Shown here piece by piece: positions 16,898 through 23,134 of a DNA stretch of 23,134 nucleotides (positions are counted from its first letter, which is position 1; every line of letters starts with the position of its first letter). Origin of the DNA: JANQRV01 sp964533785 (GTDB lineage: Bacteria > Bacteroidota > Bacteroidia > Chitinophagales > Saprospiraceae); the NCBI GenBank assembly GCA_964533785.1, contig CAZHNG010000071.1, positions 1-23,134 on the forward strand. The letters run 5' to 3'. The position numbers were made by a program, and so were the translations under genes. The notes beneath the pieces were generated by a model. The model worked only from the letters and a program-made list of their open reading frames with translations. It had not been told where the DNA came from and did no database searches.

Positions 16898-17521
16898 AAC
16901 GTGCAATAATTGTAATGTGGAAAACGATGACTTTGGGTTTATTTAGGCGCAAAATATGTGGAAAATCAACCCGTAACAGTATAGTTACGAATTAAAGGGT
17001 CAGTAAATAATCATGATCTACCATTTTGTGAACAACTAAATTAAATTAATATTAATTCACAGTTGTATTTTTGTAAAAAATGTATCATCTTTGTATTCCG
17101 GTCGCGAGTTAAAAATCAGCAAAATTCCAAGTGTCGCTCGGTACTGTGTTAGAATGAATGCTGGTTTTCAAGCCTTTCTTAATAAAGCGGTTGAATTCGC
17201 TGACTCATATATTAATCGTCAAGATAATTTTAAACCAGCATTTAGCCACCTATGTTTCGTTTCATACAGCATCAGTTTTGGTGGCTGCAAAAGAGTGTCC
17301 CAGCAAATCATACTTAATACTCTTACGGTTTTGATCACATAATCAAGCATCCCAAACATTAAATTTTCCAAAATTTACGAACATTTCTTGCGGGGAATCG
17401 GGATGCTGACTGGCACTATCAAATTAGAATACATAAAACAATTTTTGCATATACTTATTTAATACTAAACCTTGAACTGCTGTCGGCAGGCATCAGCAGG
17501 GGCTTTACAAGCAAAACAGTT
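16898..17521. other. Long intergenic region with inverted repeats
   Basis: No convincing gene is seen in this 624-bp stretch. An 83-codon frame at 17091-17342 starts with TTG and matches nothing recognised. TTG (17063-17065) and CATCTTTG (17086-17093) are 20 bp apart and resemble the Bacteroidota -33/-7 pair with one mismatch; TATTTTTG at 17066-17073 is an alternative -7 box. Further along are AATGCTGGTTT/AAACCAGCATT (17157-17167 and 17232-17242), a short perfect palindrome AAATTTTCCAAAATTT inside 17361-17376, and AGCATCCC/GGGATGCT (17346-17353 and 17400-17407). These could be parts of a structured leader or small RNA before the TPR gene, but there is no terminator-like end and no function can be assigned. 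Confidence 0.35.
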
Positions 17522-18547
17522 ATGGACACGAACAAAATTATTTTTTCAGGCAGGCTAGAATTCGGAAGCTTCCGAAGTTTTGAAAAAGTCGTTCGGATGT
17601 ACGAGCATAGAATGGAGAATTATTATAAGAACGATATTCTCCTGAAGGTGGAAGAGATCTTTTTCCAGGATCAGGCCTTGTTGAATATCCCGCGCACCAT
17701 CAAGCACGGACTGGAAAAGAGCTGGAAGAATACGATCAACCTCTTGGAGCACATGGCTCAGTACGCCATTACGGGCGATCTGCACGCCTGGATGGTAAAA
17801 GACGGGGTCGTACTCAAACAACGCTATATTGAACCGAAAGGGGACAAAGCGGCTATTCAGGCTTTTTTGAAAGGCAGAGAACTGATCGACAAGCAAGGAA
17901 AAGAACAGGAAGCTTTCGATGCGCTGAGCAAAGCAATTGAAAAGTTTGCCCGTCACGCAAAAGCTTACGAACACAGAGGCTACGTCAACTACCAGTTGAA
18001 AAACTTCAAAGATGCCCTGTACGACTACTCAAAAAGTATCGATATCAATCCCGATGCAGCAGATCCCTATTACGGCAGAGCAGTAATTAAGAAACTGCAA
18101 AATGATAATCAGGGAGCGATTGAGGACTTGACGGCCTGTACTAAGAAATCTATTCCGCACCAGCCGATTTACTGGCAAGCCAGAAGAATGATGGCAGATT
18201 GTCATATGTCTTTGGGTAATCCGGATGCTGCGATCAAAGAACTAAAGTTTTTTACGGGACGTAGATTTACTCCCGAAAACATTAATTATAAGTATAGAAG
18301 AAAAGCCTGGTTTGATTTGGGTAAAGCTTATCTTGAAAAAGAAGATTTTGTAGCTTCGGGAGAAGCTTTTGATAAAGCGCTTCAACTCGAAAACCTGGCC
18401 ATAGAACCTTCCGATGCCGAATTGCTTTTGTACAGAGGTATCGCTACTCACGAAGCCGGCGAGAAGGGCTTTAAAGAGGATTGGGCAGCAGCAGCGGATA
18501 AAGGGTCTAAAGAAGCCGCACAACGTCTTGCCGAAGTGGCAGCTTAA
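17522..18547 (+). CDS. Tetratricopeptide-repeat protein
   Basis: A 341-aa predicted cytoplasmic protein without a signal peptide or membrane segment. The N-terminal 110 residues (FSGRLEFGSFRSFEKVVRMYE onward) are charged, partly helical and not recognised. Residues about 113-330 form TPR-like helical hairpins, clearest at 146-179 (KAYEHRGYVNYQLKNFKDAL, ending SIDINPDAA) and 180-213, with others near 218-247 and 262-295 (AWFDLGKAYLEKEDFVASGE). TPR arrays mediate protein-protein contacts; the partner is unknown. The gene stands alone, with a 624-bp spacer upstream and a strong terminator downstream, so it is probably a single transcription unit. Confidence 0.85.
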   Translation: MDTNKIIFSGRLEFGSFRSFEKVVRMYEHRMENYYKNDILLKVEEIFFQDQALLNIPRTIKHGLEKSWKNTINLLEHMAQYAITGDLHAWMVKDGVVLKQRYIEPKGDKAAIQAFLKGRELIDKQGKEQEAFDALSKAIEKFARHAKAYEHRGYVNYQLKNFKDALYDYSKSIDINPDAADPYYGRAVIKKLQNDNQGAIEDLTACTKKSIPHQPIYWQARRMMADCHMSLGNPDAAIKELKFFTGRRFTPENINYKYRRKAWFDLGKAYLEKEDFVASGEAFDKALQLENLAIEPSDAELLLYRGIATHEAGEKGFKEDWAAAADKGSKEAAQRLAEVAA

Positions 18548-18621
18548 AGTTTTATTTCTACATACCTTTTAGTACAGCGTTTTATGACTGTTACTAACAC
18601 AAGGAGCAAACACTAATGAGA

Positions 18622-18654
18622 GGCGTAGTTCAAATTGAGCTACGCTATTTTTTT
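18622..18654 (+). terminator. Rho-independent terminator after the TPR gene
   Basis: GCGTAGTTCA (18623-18632) pairs with TGAGCTACGC (18636-18645), 10 pairs with one G.T, with a 3-nt loop, and is followed by a tract of seven T (18648-18654). It ends the plus-strand TPR transcript. The T tract overlaps the stop codon of the convergent minus-strand fadH (18653-18655). On the minus strand no T tract follows the hairpin, so it does not look bidirectional. Confidence 0.85.
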
Positions 18655-20680
18655 ATATTGCTGCCGCCAGCCGAACCGCCTCGTCAATTGCTTTCTTGGC
18701 ATCTAATTCCAAGGCCTTTTTCGCTCCGCCTATTACCTTGACCTTCCAGCCTCTTTGTTCTAAAGGCGATCGTAAATTATTGAGCTCCAATTGTCCGGCG
18801 CAAATCACTACGTTATCCACATCAAGAATATGTTGCTCTCCTTTTACTTTATAATGTAAGCCGCGGTCATCGATTTTCTGGTATTCGACCTGGTTGATCA
18901 TTTGCACCTTCTTTTTTCGGAGACTTAAGCGGTGTACCCAGCCCGTCGTTTTCCCTAGTCCTGCACCGTGTTTACCTTTTGATCTTTTTAATAAGTAAAC
19001 TTCCCGGTTGACCTCTTCTTTCGCGGGAGCAACCAAACCGCCACGGTTGGAATGAGACAGGTCAATACCCCACTCTTCGGCAAAAGCTTTGAGGTCCAGA
19101 GCGGTTGAGGTTTCATCCGCGGTAAGGTATTCGGCGACGTCGAAACCAATCCCACCGGCACCGATCAATGCTACTTTTTTTCCTACAGGTTTTTGGTGCA
19201 AAAGGAGGTCGACATAAGTCATTACTTTGGGGTGATCAATACCTTCTATGTCCGGTATTCTAGGGCGCACTCCGGTTGCCAGTATAATTTCCGCAAATCC
19301 TTTTGCTGCTAAGAGGTTAGTATCTGCGAAAGTGTTCAAATGAAGCTTCACACCCTGCAGCGCAATCTGTTCCCGGTAATAGCGAAGTGTTTCGTAAAAC
19401 TCTTCTTTTCCTGGGATGCGTTTGGCCATGTAGAATTGGCCTCCGATCTCAGAGGACGCCTCGAAGAGGTGTACCTCATGACCTCTTTCAGCCGCTGTAA
19501 CGGCAAAGGCGAGCCCCGCTGGTCCCGCGCCGATCACACCAATTTTTTTAGGGTTTTGGAGGGGTTGGTAGGTTAAAGTTGTTTCGTGGCAGGCCCTTGG
19601 ATTGACTAAGCAGGAAGCGGCTTTGTTTTCGAAGACGTGGTCAAGGCACGCCTGGTTGCAACCAATACAGGTATTGATGAGGTGGGCTTTTTTTTCGATG
19701 GCCTTTTTTACGAAAGCAGCATCCGCCAGAAAGGGTCTGGCCATAGAAACCATATCCGCTCTACCATCCGCGAGTATTTCTTCCGCAAGCTCCGGGGTAT
19801 TGATACGGTTGGTAGTGATCAACGGTATGTTGACTTTTCCCATTAGTTTTTTGGTGACCCAGGTAAAAGCGCCGCGTGGTACCATGGTGGCAATGGTGGG
19901 AATACGTGATTCGTGCCAGCCAATACCGGTATTGATGATTGTCGCTCCGGCTTTCTCTACTGCGTTTGCCAGTATTTCCACTTCTTCCCAGGTACTGCCT
20001 TCTTCGACCAGATCCAGCATAGAAAGGCGGTAAATAAGGATGAAAGATTCTCCCACCGCTTCCCTGGTACGCTGGATGATTTCCAGGGGGAAACGAATGC
20101 GATTTTCGTAGGGGCCGCCCCATTCATCCGTCCTTTTGTTGGTTTTAGCAGCAATAAACTGATTGATCAGGTAGCCTTCCGATCCCATGATCTCGACACC
20201 ATCGTAGCCTGCTTCCTGAGCCAGCACTGCACAATTGACAAAGGCATTGATCGTTTTTTCTACTCCTTTAGGGCTAAGCGCTTTAGGTTTGAACCTGGAA
20301 ATCGGGGCTCTTAGAGAAGAAGGTGCTACAGAAAAAGGATGAAAGGCGTAGCGACCGGTGTGCAATATTTGCATACAGATCTTGCCACCAGCTTCGTGAA
20401 CCGCTTGGGTGACAATTTTATGCTGCCTGGCTTCTTTGCTGGTGGATAATTTAGCGGCAAAAGGAGCGACCCAACCCGCGCGATTAGGAGCAATGCCACC
20501 GGTAACCATTAATCCAACTTCGCCCTTTGCACGTTCTGCAAAGTATGCCGCCAATCGTTCGAAGCCGTTCTTCGCTTCTTCTAAACCAGTGTGCATAGAA
20601 CCCATCAATACCCTATTCTTTAATGTAGTAAAGCCCAAGTCTAAGGGAGAAAGTAAGTGGGGATAAAAATCATGTGTCAT
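18653..20680 (-). CDS. fadH: NADPH-dependent 2,4-dienoyl-CoA reductase
   Basis: This enzyme reduces 2,4-dienoyl-CoA during beta-oxidation of unsaturated fatty acids, using FMN, FAD and a [4Fe-4S] cluster. The 675-aa length fits the E. coli enzyme (672). The N-terminal TIM barrel (about 1-365) carries Y170 in GSEGYLI and H256 in GIGWHESRIPT, which correspond to the E. coli catalytic pair Y166/H252 with a constant offset of 4. The cluster cysteines are C338, C341, C345 and C357 (CIGCNQAC...C). The C-terminal half has two nucleotide-binding folds, GVIGAGPAGLA (381-391, FAD) and ALIGAGGIGFD (504-514, NADPH). Related old-yellow-enzyme fusions such as trimethylamine dehydrogenase are less likely given the conserved His and Tyr. 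It is the last gene of the minus-strand run, 45 bp after the DJ-1-like gene. Confidence 0.93.
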   Translation of the reverse strand: MTHDFYPHLLSPLDLGFTTLKNRVLMGSMHTGLEEAKNGFERLAAYFAERAKGEVGLMVTGGIAPNRAGWVAPFAAKLSTSKEARQHKIVTQAVHEAGGKICMQILHTGRYAFHPFSVAPSSLRAPISRFKPKALSPKGVEKTINAFVNCAVLAQEAGYDGVEIMGSEGYLINQFIAAKTNKRTDEWGGPYENRIRFPLEIIQRTREAVGESFILIYRLSMLDLVEEGSTWEEVEILANAVEKAGATIINTGIGWHESRIPTIATMVPRGAFTWVTKKLMGKVNIPLITTNRINTPELAEEILADGRADMVSMARPFLADAAFVKKAIEKKAHLINTCIGCNQACLDHVFENKAASCLVNPRACHETTLTYQPLQNPKKIGVIGAGPAGLAFAVTAAERGHEVHLFEASSEIGGQFYMAKRIPGKEEFYETLRYYREQIALQGVKLHLNTFADTNLLAAKGFAEIILATGVRPRIPDIEGIDHPKVMTYVDLLLHQKPVGKKVALIGAGGIGFDVAEYLTADETSTALDLKAFAEEWGIDLSHSNRGGLVAPAKEEVNREVYLLKRSKGKHGAGLGKTTGWVHRLSLRKKKVQMINQVEYQKIDDRGLHYKVKGEQHILDVDNVVICAGQLELNNLRSPLEQRGWKVKVIGGAKKALELDAKKAIDEAVRLAAAI

Positions 20681-20725
20681 AAAGAAAAATTATTCAGTGG
20701 TTACAATAAAGATGAGCATTTATTA

Positions 20726-21481
20726 TCAATCTGCATTAATTATTACCTTCTTGATCTTTTCTACGTCCCAATTAATCACTAAGCCTTGGGCAAGCCTTTG
20801 GGCAATGTTTTTTCCGTATAATAATTCGGCAAGATACAAAGCGGCTTCAAAAGATTTAGCACCTCCGGCAGAAGTGATGTATTTACCATCGTGTACAAAC
20901 AACACTCCTTCCCGGACATCCAGATGTGGGAACATTTGGCGATAGGCACCTATATCACTGGGGAAAGTAGTGGAAACTACCTCGTCCAGCAAACCGGCTT
21001 TGGCTAATACAAATGCCCCATCACAATGAGAAGTCATATACATCGCCTCTTGGTCTACCTTGCGGACAAAATTGAGCATTGCGGTATCTTGCAGATCAGT
21101 ATCTAGATGGTGTTCGGCGCTGGGTACTACCAAAATGTCGATTTTGGGGAGACTGTCTATCAAATAATTATAATCGGGTAGCAACCGGATGCCTTCAAAG
21201 GTCGTAATAGGTTTCAAGGTATTAGCCACTAAAAAGGTGTTCATCGCCTTGATGCTGTCGCGAAATAGGGTATGTTGGAAAATGTCGTAGGGTGCCGTCA
21301 ATTCGGTATTGTAGACGCCGTCCATGACCAGAAAAGCAACGTTATATCGATTTGGGACAATATTTACTGTACGCTTATTTACTATGATCTGATCATTGCT
21401 TTCCGAATGGTCAATGGAGGCAACTTTTTGGCAACTCACCAAGATCGGTAGTATTGATAGTCCCCACAATAGGTATTTCAT
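20726..21481 (-). CDS. DJ-1/PfpI-family lipoprotein
   Basis: A 251-aa predicted lipoprotein with a DJ-1/PfpI (class I glutamine amidotransferase-like) domain. The signal MKYLLWGLSILPILVSC ends in a lipobox, LVSC, with C17 as lipidation site. The domain spans about 45-235: NVAFLVMDGVYNTELTAPYDIF (E60 in the usual acidic position), IDILVVPSAEHH, and the nucleophile elbow TSHCDGAFVLAKAGLLD with C153. This form is closest to the ligand domain of AraC-type regulators and isonitrile-hydratase-like proteins, but there is no DNA-binding domain and the protein is exported, so a transcription role is excluded. No acidic surface-export signal follows C17, which suggests a periplasm-facing lipoprotein. 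The substrate is unknown. It starts 16 bp after the HNH gene stop. Confidence 0.88.
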   Translation of the reverse strand: MKYLLWGLSILPILVSCQKVASIDHSESNDQIIVNKRTVNIVPNRYNVAFLVMDGVYNTELTAPYDIFQHTLFRDSIKAMNTFLVANTLKPITTFEGIRLLPDYNYLIDSLPKIDILVVPSAEHHLDTDLQDTAMLNFVRKVDQEAMYMTSHCDGAFVLAKAGLLDEVVSTTFPSDIGAYRQMFPHLDVREGVLFVHDGKYITSAGGAKSFEAALYLAELLYGKNIAQRLAQGLVINWDVEKIKKVIINAD

Positions 21482-21497
21482 ACTTTGAGCAATTTGA

Positions 21498-21941
21498 TTA
21501 CTCTAATCTAAGGGTATGTTCCGGAGGATGCAATTCTAATAATTGATAAATTGCTCTTCGTTTAATCAGTCTGGGCCGGTTCATTTTCAGAATCGGTATG
21601 GTAATTCTTCCGGTTGGAGTCAGCCCGACAATTAAAGTGAAGTCATGATTCCAAATAAAGTGATCTAACCAGGATTGGGTTCTTGGGTTAAAAATGGGGG
21701 CGGCCTCCCCTGTGATCAGGTCGACACCTTCTGTTTTATTGTATTTGTAGCCATTGCAACCAGGGCAGGATAGAGCCAGGTTTTCCAGGTCGTTCGTGCC
21801 CCCTTTTGCTACCGGATATATATGCTCGATGACGAAACGGCGGGTAGCCAAATCATCTCTGCTTTGGCAATATTCGCAAAAGCCATCCGCTCTTTCGTGG
21901 ACAGCCTGTTTAATTTTTTCTGAAAGTGCCTTCCTGGACAT
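21498..21941 (-). CDS. HNH endonuclease family protein
   Basis: A 147-aa protein with a complete HNH (beta-beta-alpha-metal) nuclease motif. CEYC (C22, C25) and CPGC (C59, C62) form the structural zinc site. The core is IEHIYPVAKGGTNDLENLALSC (E39, H40, N54), followed by NGYKYNKT. The C-terminal half continues DLITGEAAPIFNPRTQSWLDHFIWNHDFTLIVGLTPTGR, an extension shared by a widespread subfamily of stand-alone HNH proteins known especially from cyanobacteria and Chloroflexota (recollection). It is encoded 90 bp downstream of the small protein at 22032-22415 on the same strand, and 16 bp before the lipoprotein gene. Stand-alone HNH proteins of this subfamily have no firmly known role; defence, a toxin-like role or DNA processing are all possible. 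Confidence 0.9.
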   Translation of the reverse strand: MSRKALSEKIKQAVHERADGFCEYCQSRDDLATRRFVIEHIYPVAKGGTNDLENLALSCPGCNGYKYNKTEGVDLITGEAAPIFNPRTQSWLDHFIWNHDFTLIVGLTPTGRITIPILKMNRPRLIKRRAIYQLLELHPPEHTLRLE

Positions 21942-22031
21942 GACCTATCAAATCTTAGTTCGAATGAGGAGGCAAAGAAATATTTTGGTCCTCGGGGTAA
22001 ATTTGCAGCATTATACTAAACAGTATTTTAT

Positions 22032-22415
22032 TTATACAGCCAAATGGTTCAACAGGTCTTTCCCGGATAATCCCTTTATGTTGGCAAGGGTGTATATAGC
22101 CTCCGCTTTTTTCAGATCCAATTCTTCAATATGCTCTACAATTTGCATTAATTCTTGCTCTTCTTTTTTTGAAAGTATTCCTTGCTGTTTTTTATGCAAA
22201 AGCAATTGGTATCTGTCTTCCATTTTGGCGGGTAAACTCATCTGGATCTTTTCTATTAATTCTTGTTCAATTTTCTTGTAACCGGGTGTATGGTTTCGGG
22301 CCTGTATTTTTCGGACTTTGCAGATCAATTGCTCCAGTTCTTTTGGTGCCAATTGCTCTATAGCCTTCAATAATTCGCTAAACTTGACTTTTGATTTGAT
22401 CTCTACTTTTGACAT
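22032..22415 (-). CDS. Small charged helical protein, probable partner of the HNH protein
   Basis: A 127-aa cytoplasmic, Lys/Glu-rich, almost wholly helical protein of no known function. Recognisable blocks are FSELLKAIEQLAPKELEQL, VRKIQARN, ELIEKIQMSLP followed by DRYQLLLHKK, LSKKEEQELMQIVEHIEELD, and KKAEAIYTLANIKGLSGKDL. The same order of blocks (L..L..EL..L, ..LP...R...L..KR....L...E...L......E.....R...L..LA..RG..L) occurs in a family of short proteins I recall as commonly encoded just upstream of HNH endonucleases or PIN-type toxins in cyanobacteria. Here it is the first gene of the minus-strand run, ahead of the HNH gene. An antitoxin or nuclease-regulator role is inference only. The frame is open further upstream, but ATG 22415 fits the family start. 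Confidence 0.75.
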   Translation of the reverse strand: MSKVEIKSKVKFSELLKAIEQLAPKELEQLICKVRKIQARNHTPGYKKIEQELIEKIQMSLPAKMEDRYQLLLHKKQQGILSKKEEQELMQIVEHIEELDLKKAEAIYTLANIKGLSGKDLLNHLAV

Positions 22416-22672
22416 GGTATTCTCACCGCTGTTTATGATTTTAATTAACTTATGGAACGCAGAATTAGTTCCTGGATTTTCGGTTAATTTTCTTGAAATT
22501 AGGTTTCCGCAAGCGGTATTGGAAGATGAGGGATCTATAAGCAGCCTAATGTGGAGCTTTTGAAAGAGTTGCTATGATTATCAAAATAAAAGCAGAACAT
22601 AAGCTGGTATATAAATAACAGGAGCCAAACTGATTACGCAGCCTGATTCTTGACCTTTGCTTGAATTCAGTC

Positions 22673-22825
22673 TTAGGTATGAGAGATAACTCGTACTTTC
22701 TTTAGTACTCGGAACAGGATTTTGTAGCCGCGTGCTTTAGTGTAGCGTACTTTGTAATCTTCCAAATTACTTTGTCCATACTTTTCCGTCGCACTGATCT
22801 TCTTGTGACCGGCAAAAAACTGTAC
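22673..22825 (-). pseudogene. Tyrosine recombinase (integrase) C-terminal fragment
   Basis: Reading the minus strand from 22825, about 50 codons encode VQFFAGHKKISATEKYGQ, SNLEDYKV and a short basic tail ending in ISHT and TAA (22673-22675). GHKKISATEKY keeps the active-site His and the nucleophile Tyr at the 9-residue spacing of tyrosine recombinases (compare LGH...TxxxY), and FAGHK..S.TEKY is the form common in Bacteroidota integrases. The codon directly upstream is a stop (TAA, 22826-22828), there is no start codon, and all of the catalytic core before this point is missing. It is therefore a remnant. A heptad repeat array begins about 20 bp upstream of the break. Confidence 0.7.
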
Positions 22826-22846
22826 TTATATGTTTTTGACTTGGAC

Positions 22847-22874
22847 ACTAGGTCCAGACGCTAGATTTTAGACG
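22847..22874 (+). repeat. Degenerate heptad repeat array
   Basis: The units are ACTAGGT, CCAGACG, CTAGATT, TTAGACG. It is the same family as at 514-548, and shares TGGACACTAG (22842-22851) with the minus-strand reading of the 801-835 array. It sits just beyond the truncated end of the integrase fragment. Confidence 0.75.
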
Positions 22875-23134
22875 CTACCTGCCCACCCTGCCGGCCGCTG
22901 ACACACTAATCTGTATACACGCAATTTTATTTAACTTTTGAAAAAAAAAACAAATATTAACGAAATGAAAACCAACTGTTCAAACGAGCAAAACCAGTAA
23001 TTACGCTACATGCAGTTGAAATGATCAAAAGTTTTTCCAATGAAGTGAATATTAGCACACGCGATTTCCTACTCTTCTCTCTATCCCACACCGCGGGCTG
23101 CCCGGCAAATTCCCCGGACCTGTCTGTCGTAGCT
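22875..23134. other. Non-coding right end of the window
   Basis: No gene can be supported. A frame is open from about 22962 to the window edge but has no good start and no recognised motif. GCCCGGCAAATT at 23100-23111 recurs exactly at 478-489. The stretch 22416-22672, upstream of the small-protein gene, likewise shows no gene. Confidence 0.4.

Noticed and set aside
17091..17342. 83-codon frame starting with TTG
   Set aside because: No motif, poor start, and overlaps the promoter-like element; no better frame on the minus strand.
22962..23134. Open frame running off the right edge
   Set aside because: No suitable start codon near its beginning, no recognised motif, and the end reads like GC-rich intergenic sequence.

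Overview
The window looks like a piece of a Bacteroidota chromosome, most likely from the Saprospirales (Lewinella/Haliscomenobacter-like). This rests on a giant secreted protein with a CHU_C (type IX secretion, type B) sorting domain, a PorP/SprF protein next to it, a PD40+OmpA protein, a SecA with the long insertion usual in this phylum, and starts that lack Shine-Dalgarno sequences. The taxonomic placement is inference; there is no rRNA gene. A run of 10 N at 5206-5215 shows that the contig was scaffolded.

Layout. (1) 1-852 is non-coding and highly structured: a long imperfect palindrome centred at about 108, a spacer, then a second nested palindrome centred at about 682 and flanked by 7-bp repeats in opposite orientation. 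(2) 853-4946 holds secA and, overlapping it by 4 bp, a zinc-ribbon SAM methyltransferase. (3) 4947-5463 is intergenic, with an inverted pair of heptad repeats around the N gap. (4) 5464-16897 is a plus-strand cluster: a 2369-residue multidomain adhesin-like T9SS substrate, PorP/SprF, a PD40/OmpA cell-envelope protein, and a radical SAM/SPASM protein. A perfect 6x GACGCTA tandem repeat lies between the PorP/SprF and OmpA genes. (5) 16898-17521 is non-coding. (6) A TPR protein (17522-18547) is followed by a clear terminator. (7) The minus strand carries a tight four-gene run, in transcription order: a small charged protein, an HNH endonuclease, a DJ-1/PfpI-type lipoprotein and FadH (2,4-dienoyl-CoA reductase). 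(8) The right end (22416-23134) is intergenic, with a fragment of a tyrosine recombinase C-terminus and another heptad array.

How the genes fit together. The adhesin, PorP/SprF and OmpA genes form a recognisable surface-protein module: the adhesin carries the T9SS sorting signal, PorP/SprF is the outer-membrane partner of type B substrates, and the OmpA protein can tie the complex to peptidoglycan. SecA supplies the general Sec step that all these exported proteins need. The small-protein/HNH pair resembles a gene pair recalled from other phyla whose joint function is not established.

The most unusual signal is not a gene. It is a family of degenerate 7-bp tandem repeats (consensus near YTAGACG/CTAGATT) found at six intergenic places, twice as inverted pairs that flank either a palindrome or an assembly gap, and once abutting a truncated recombinase.
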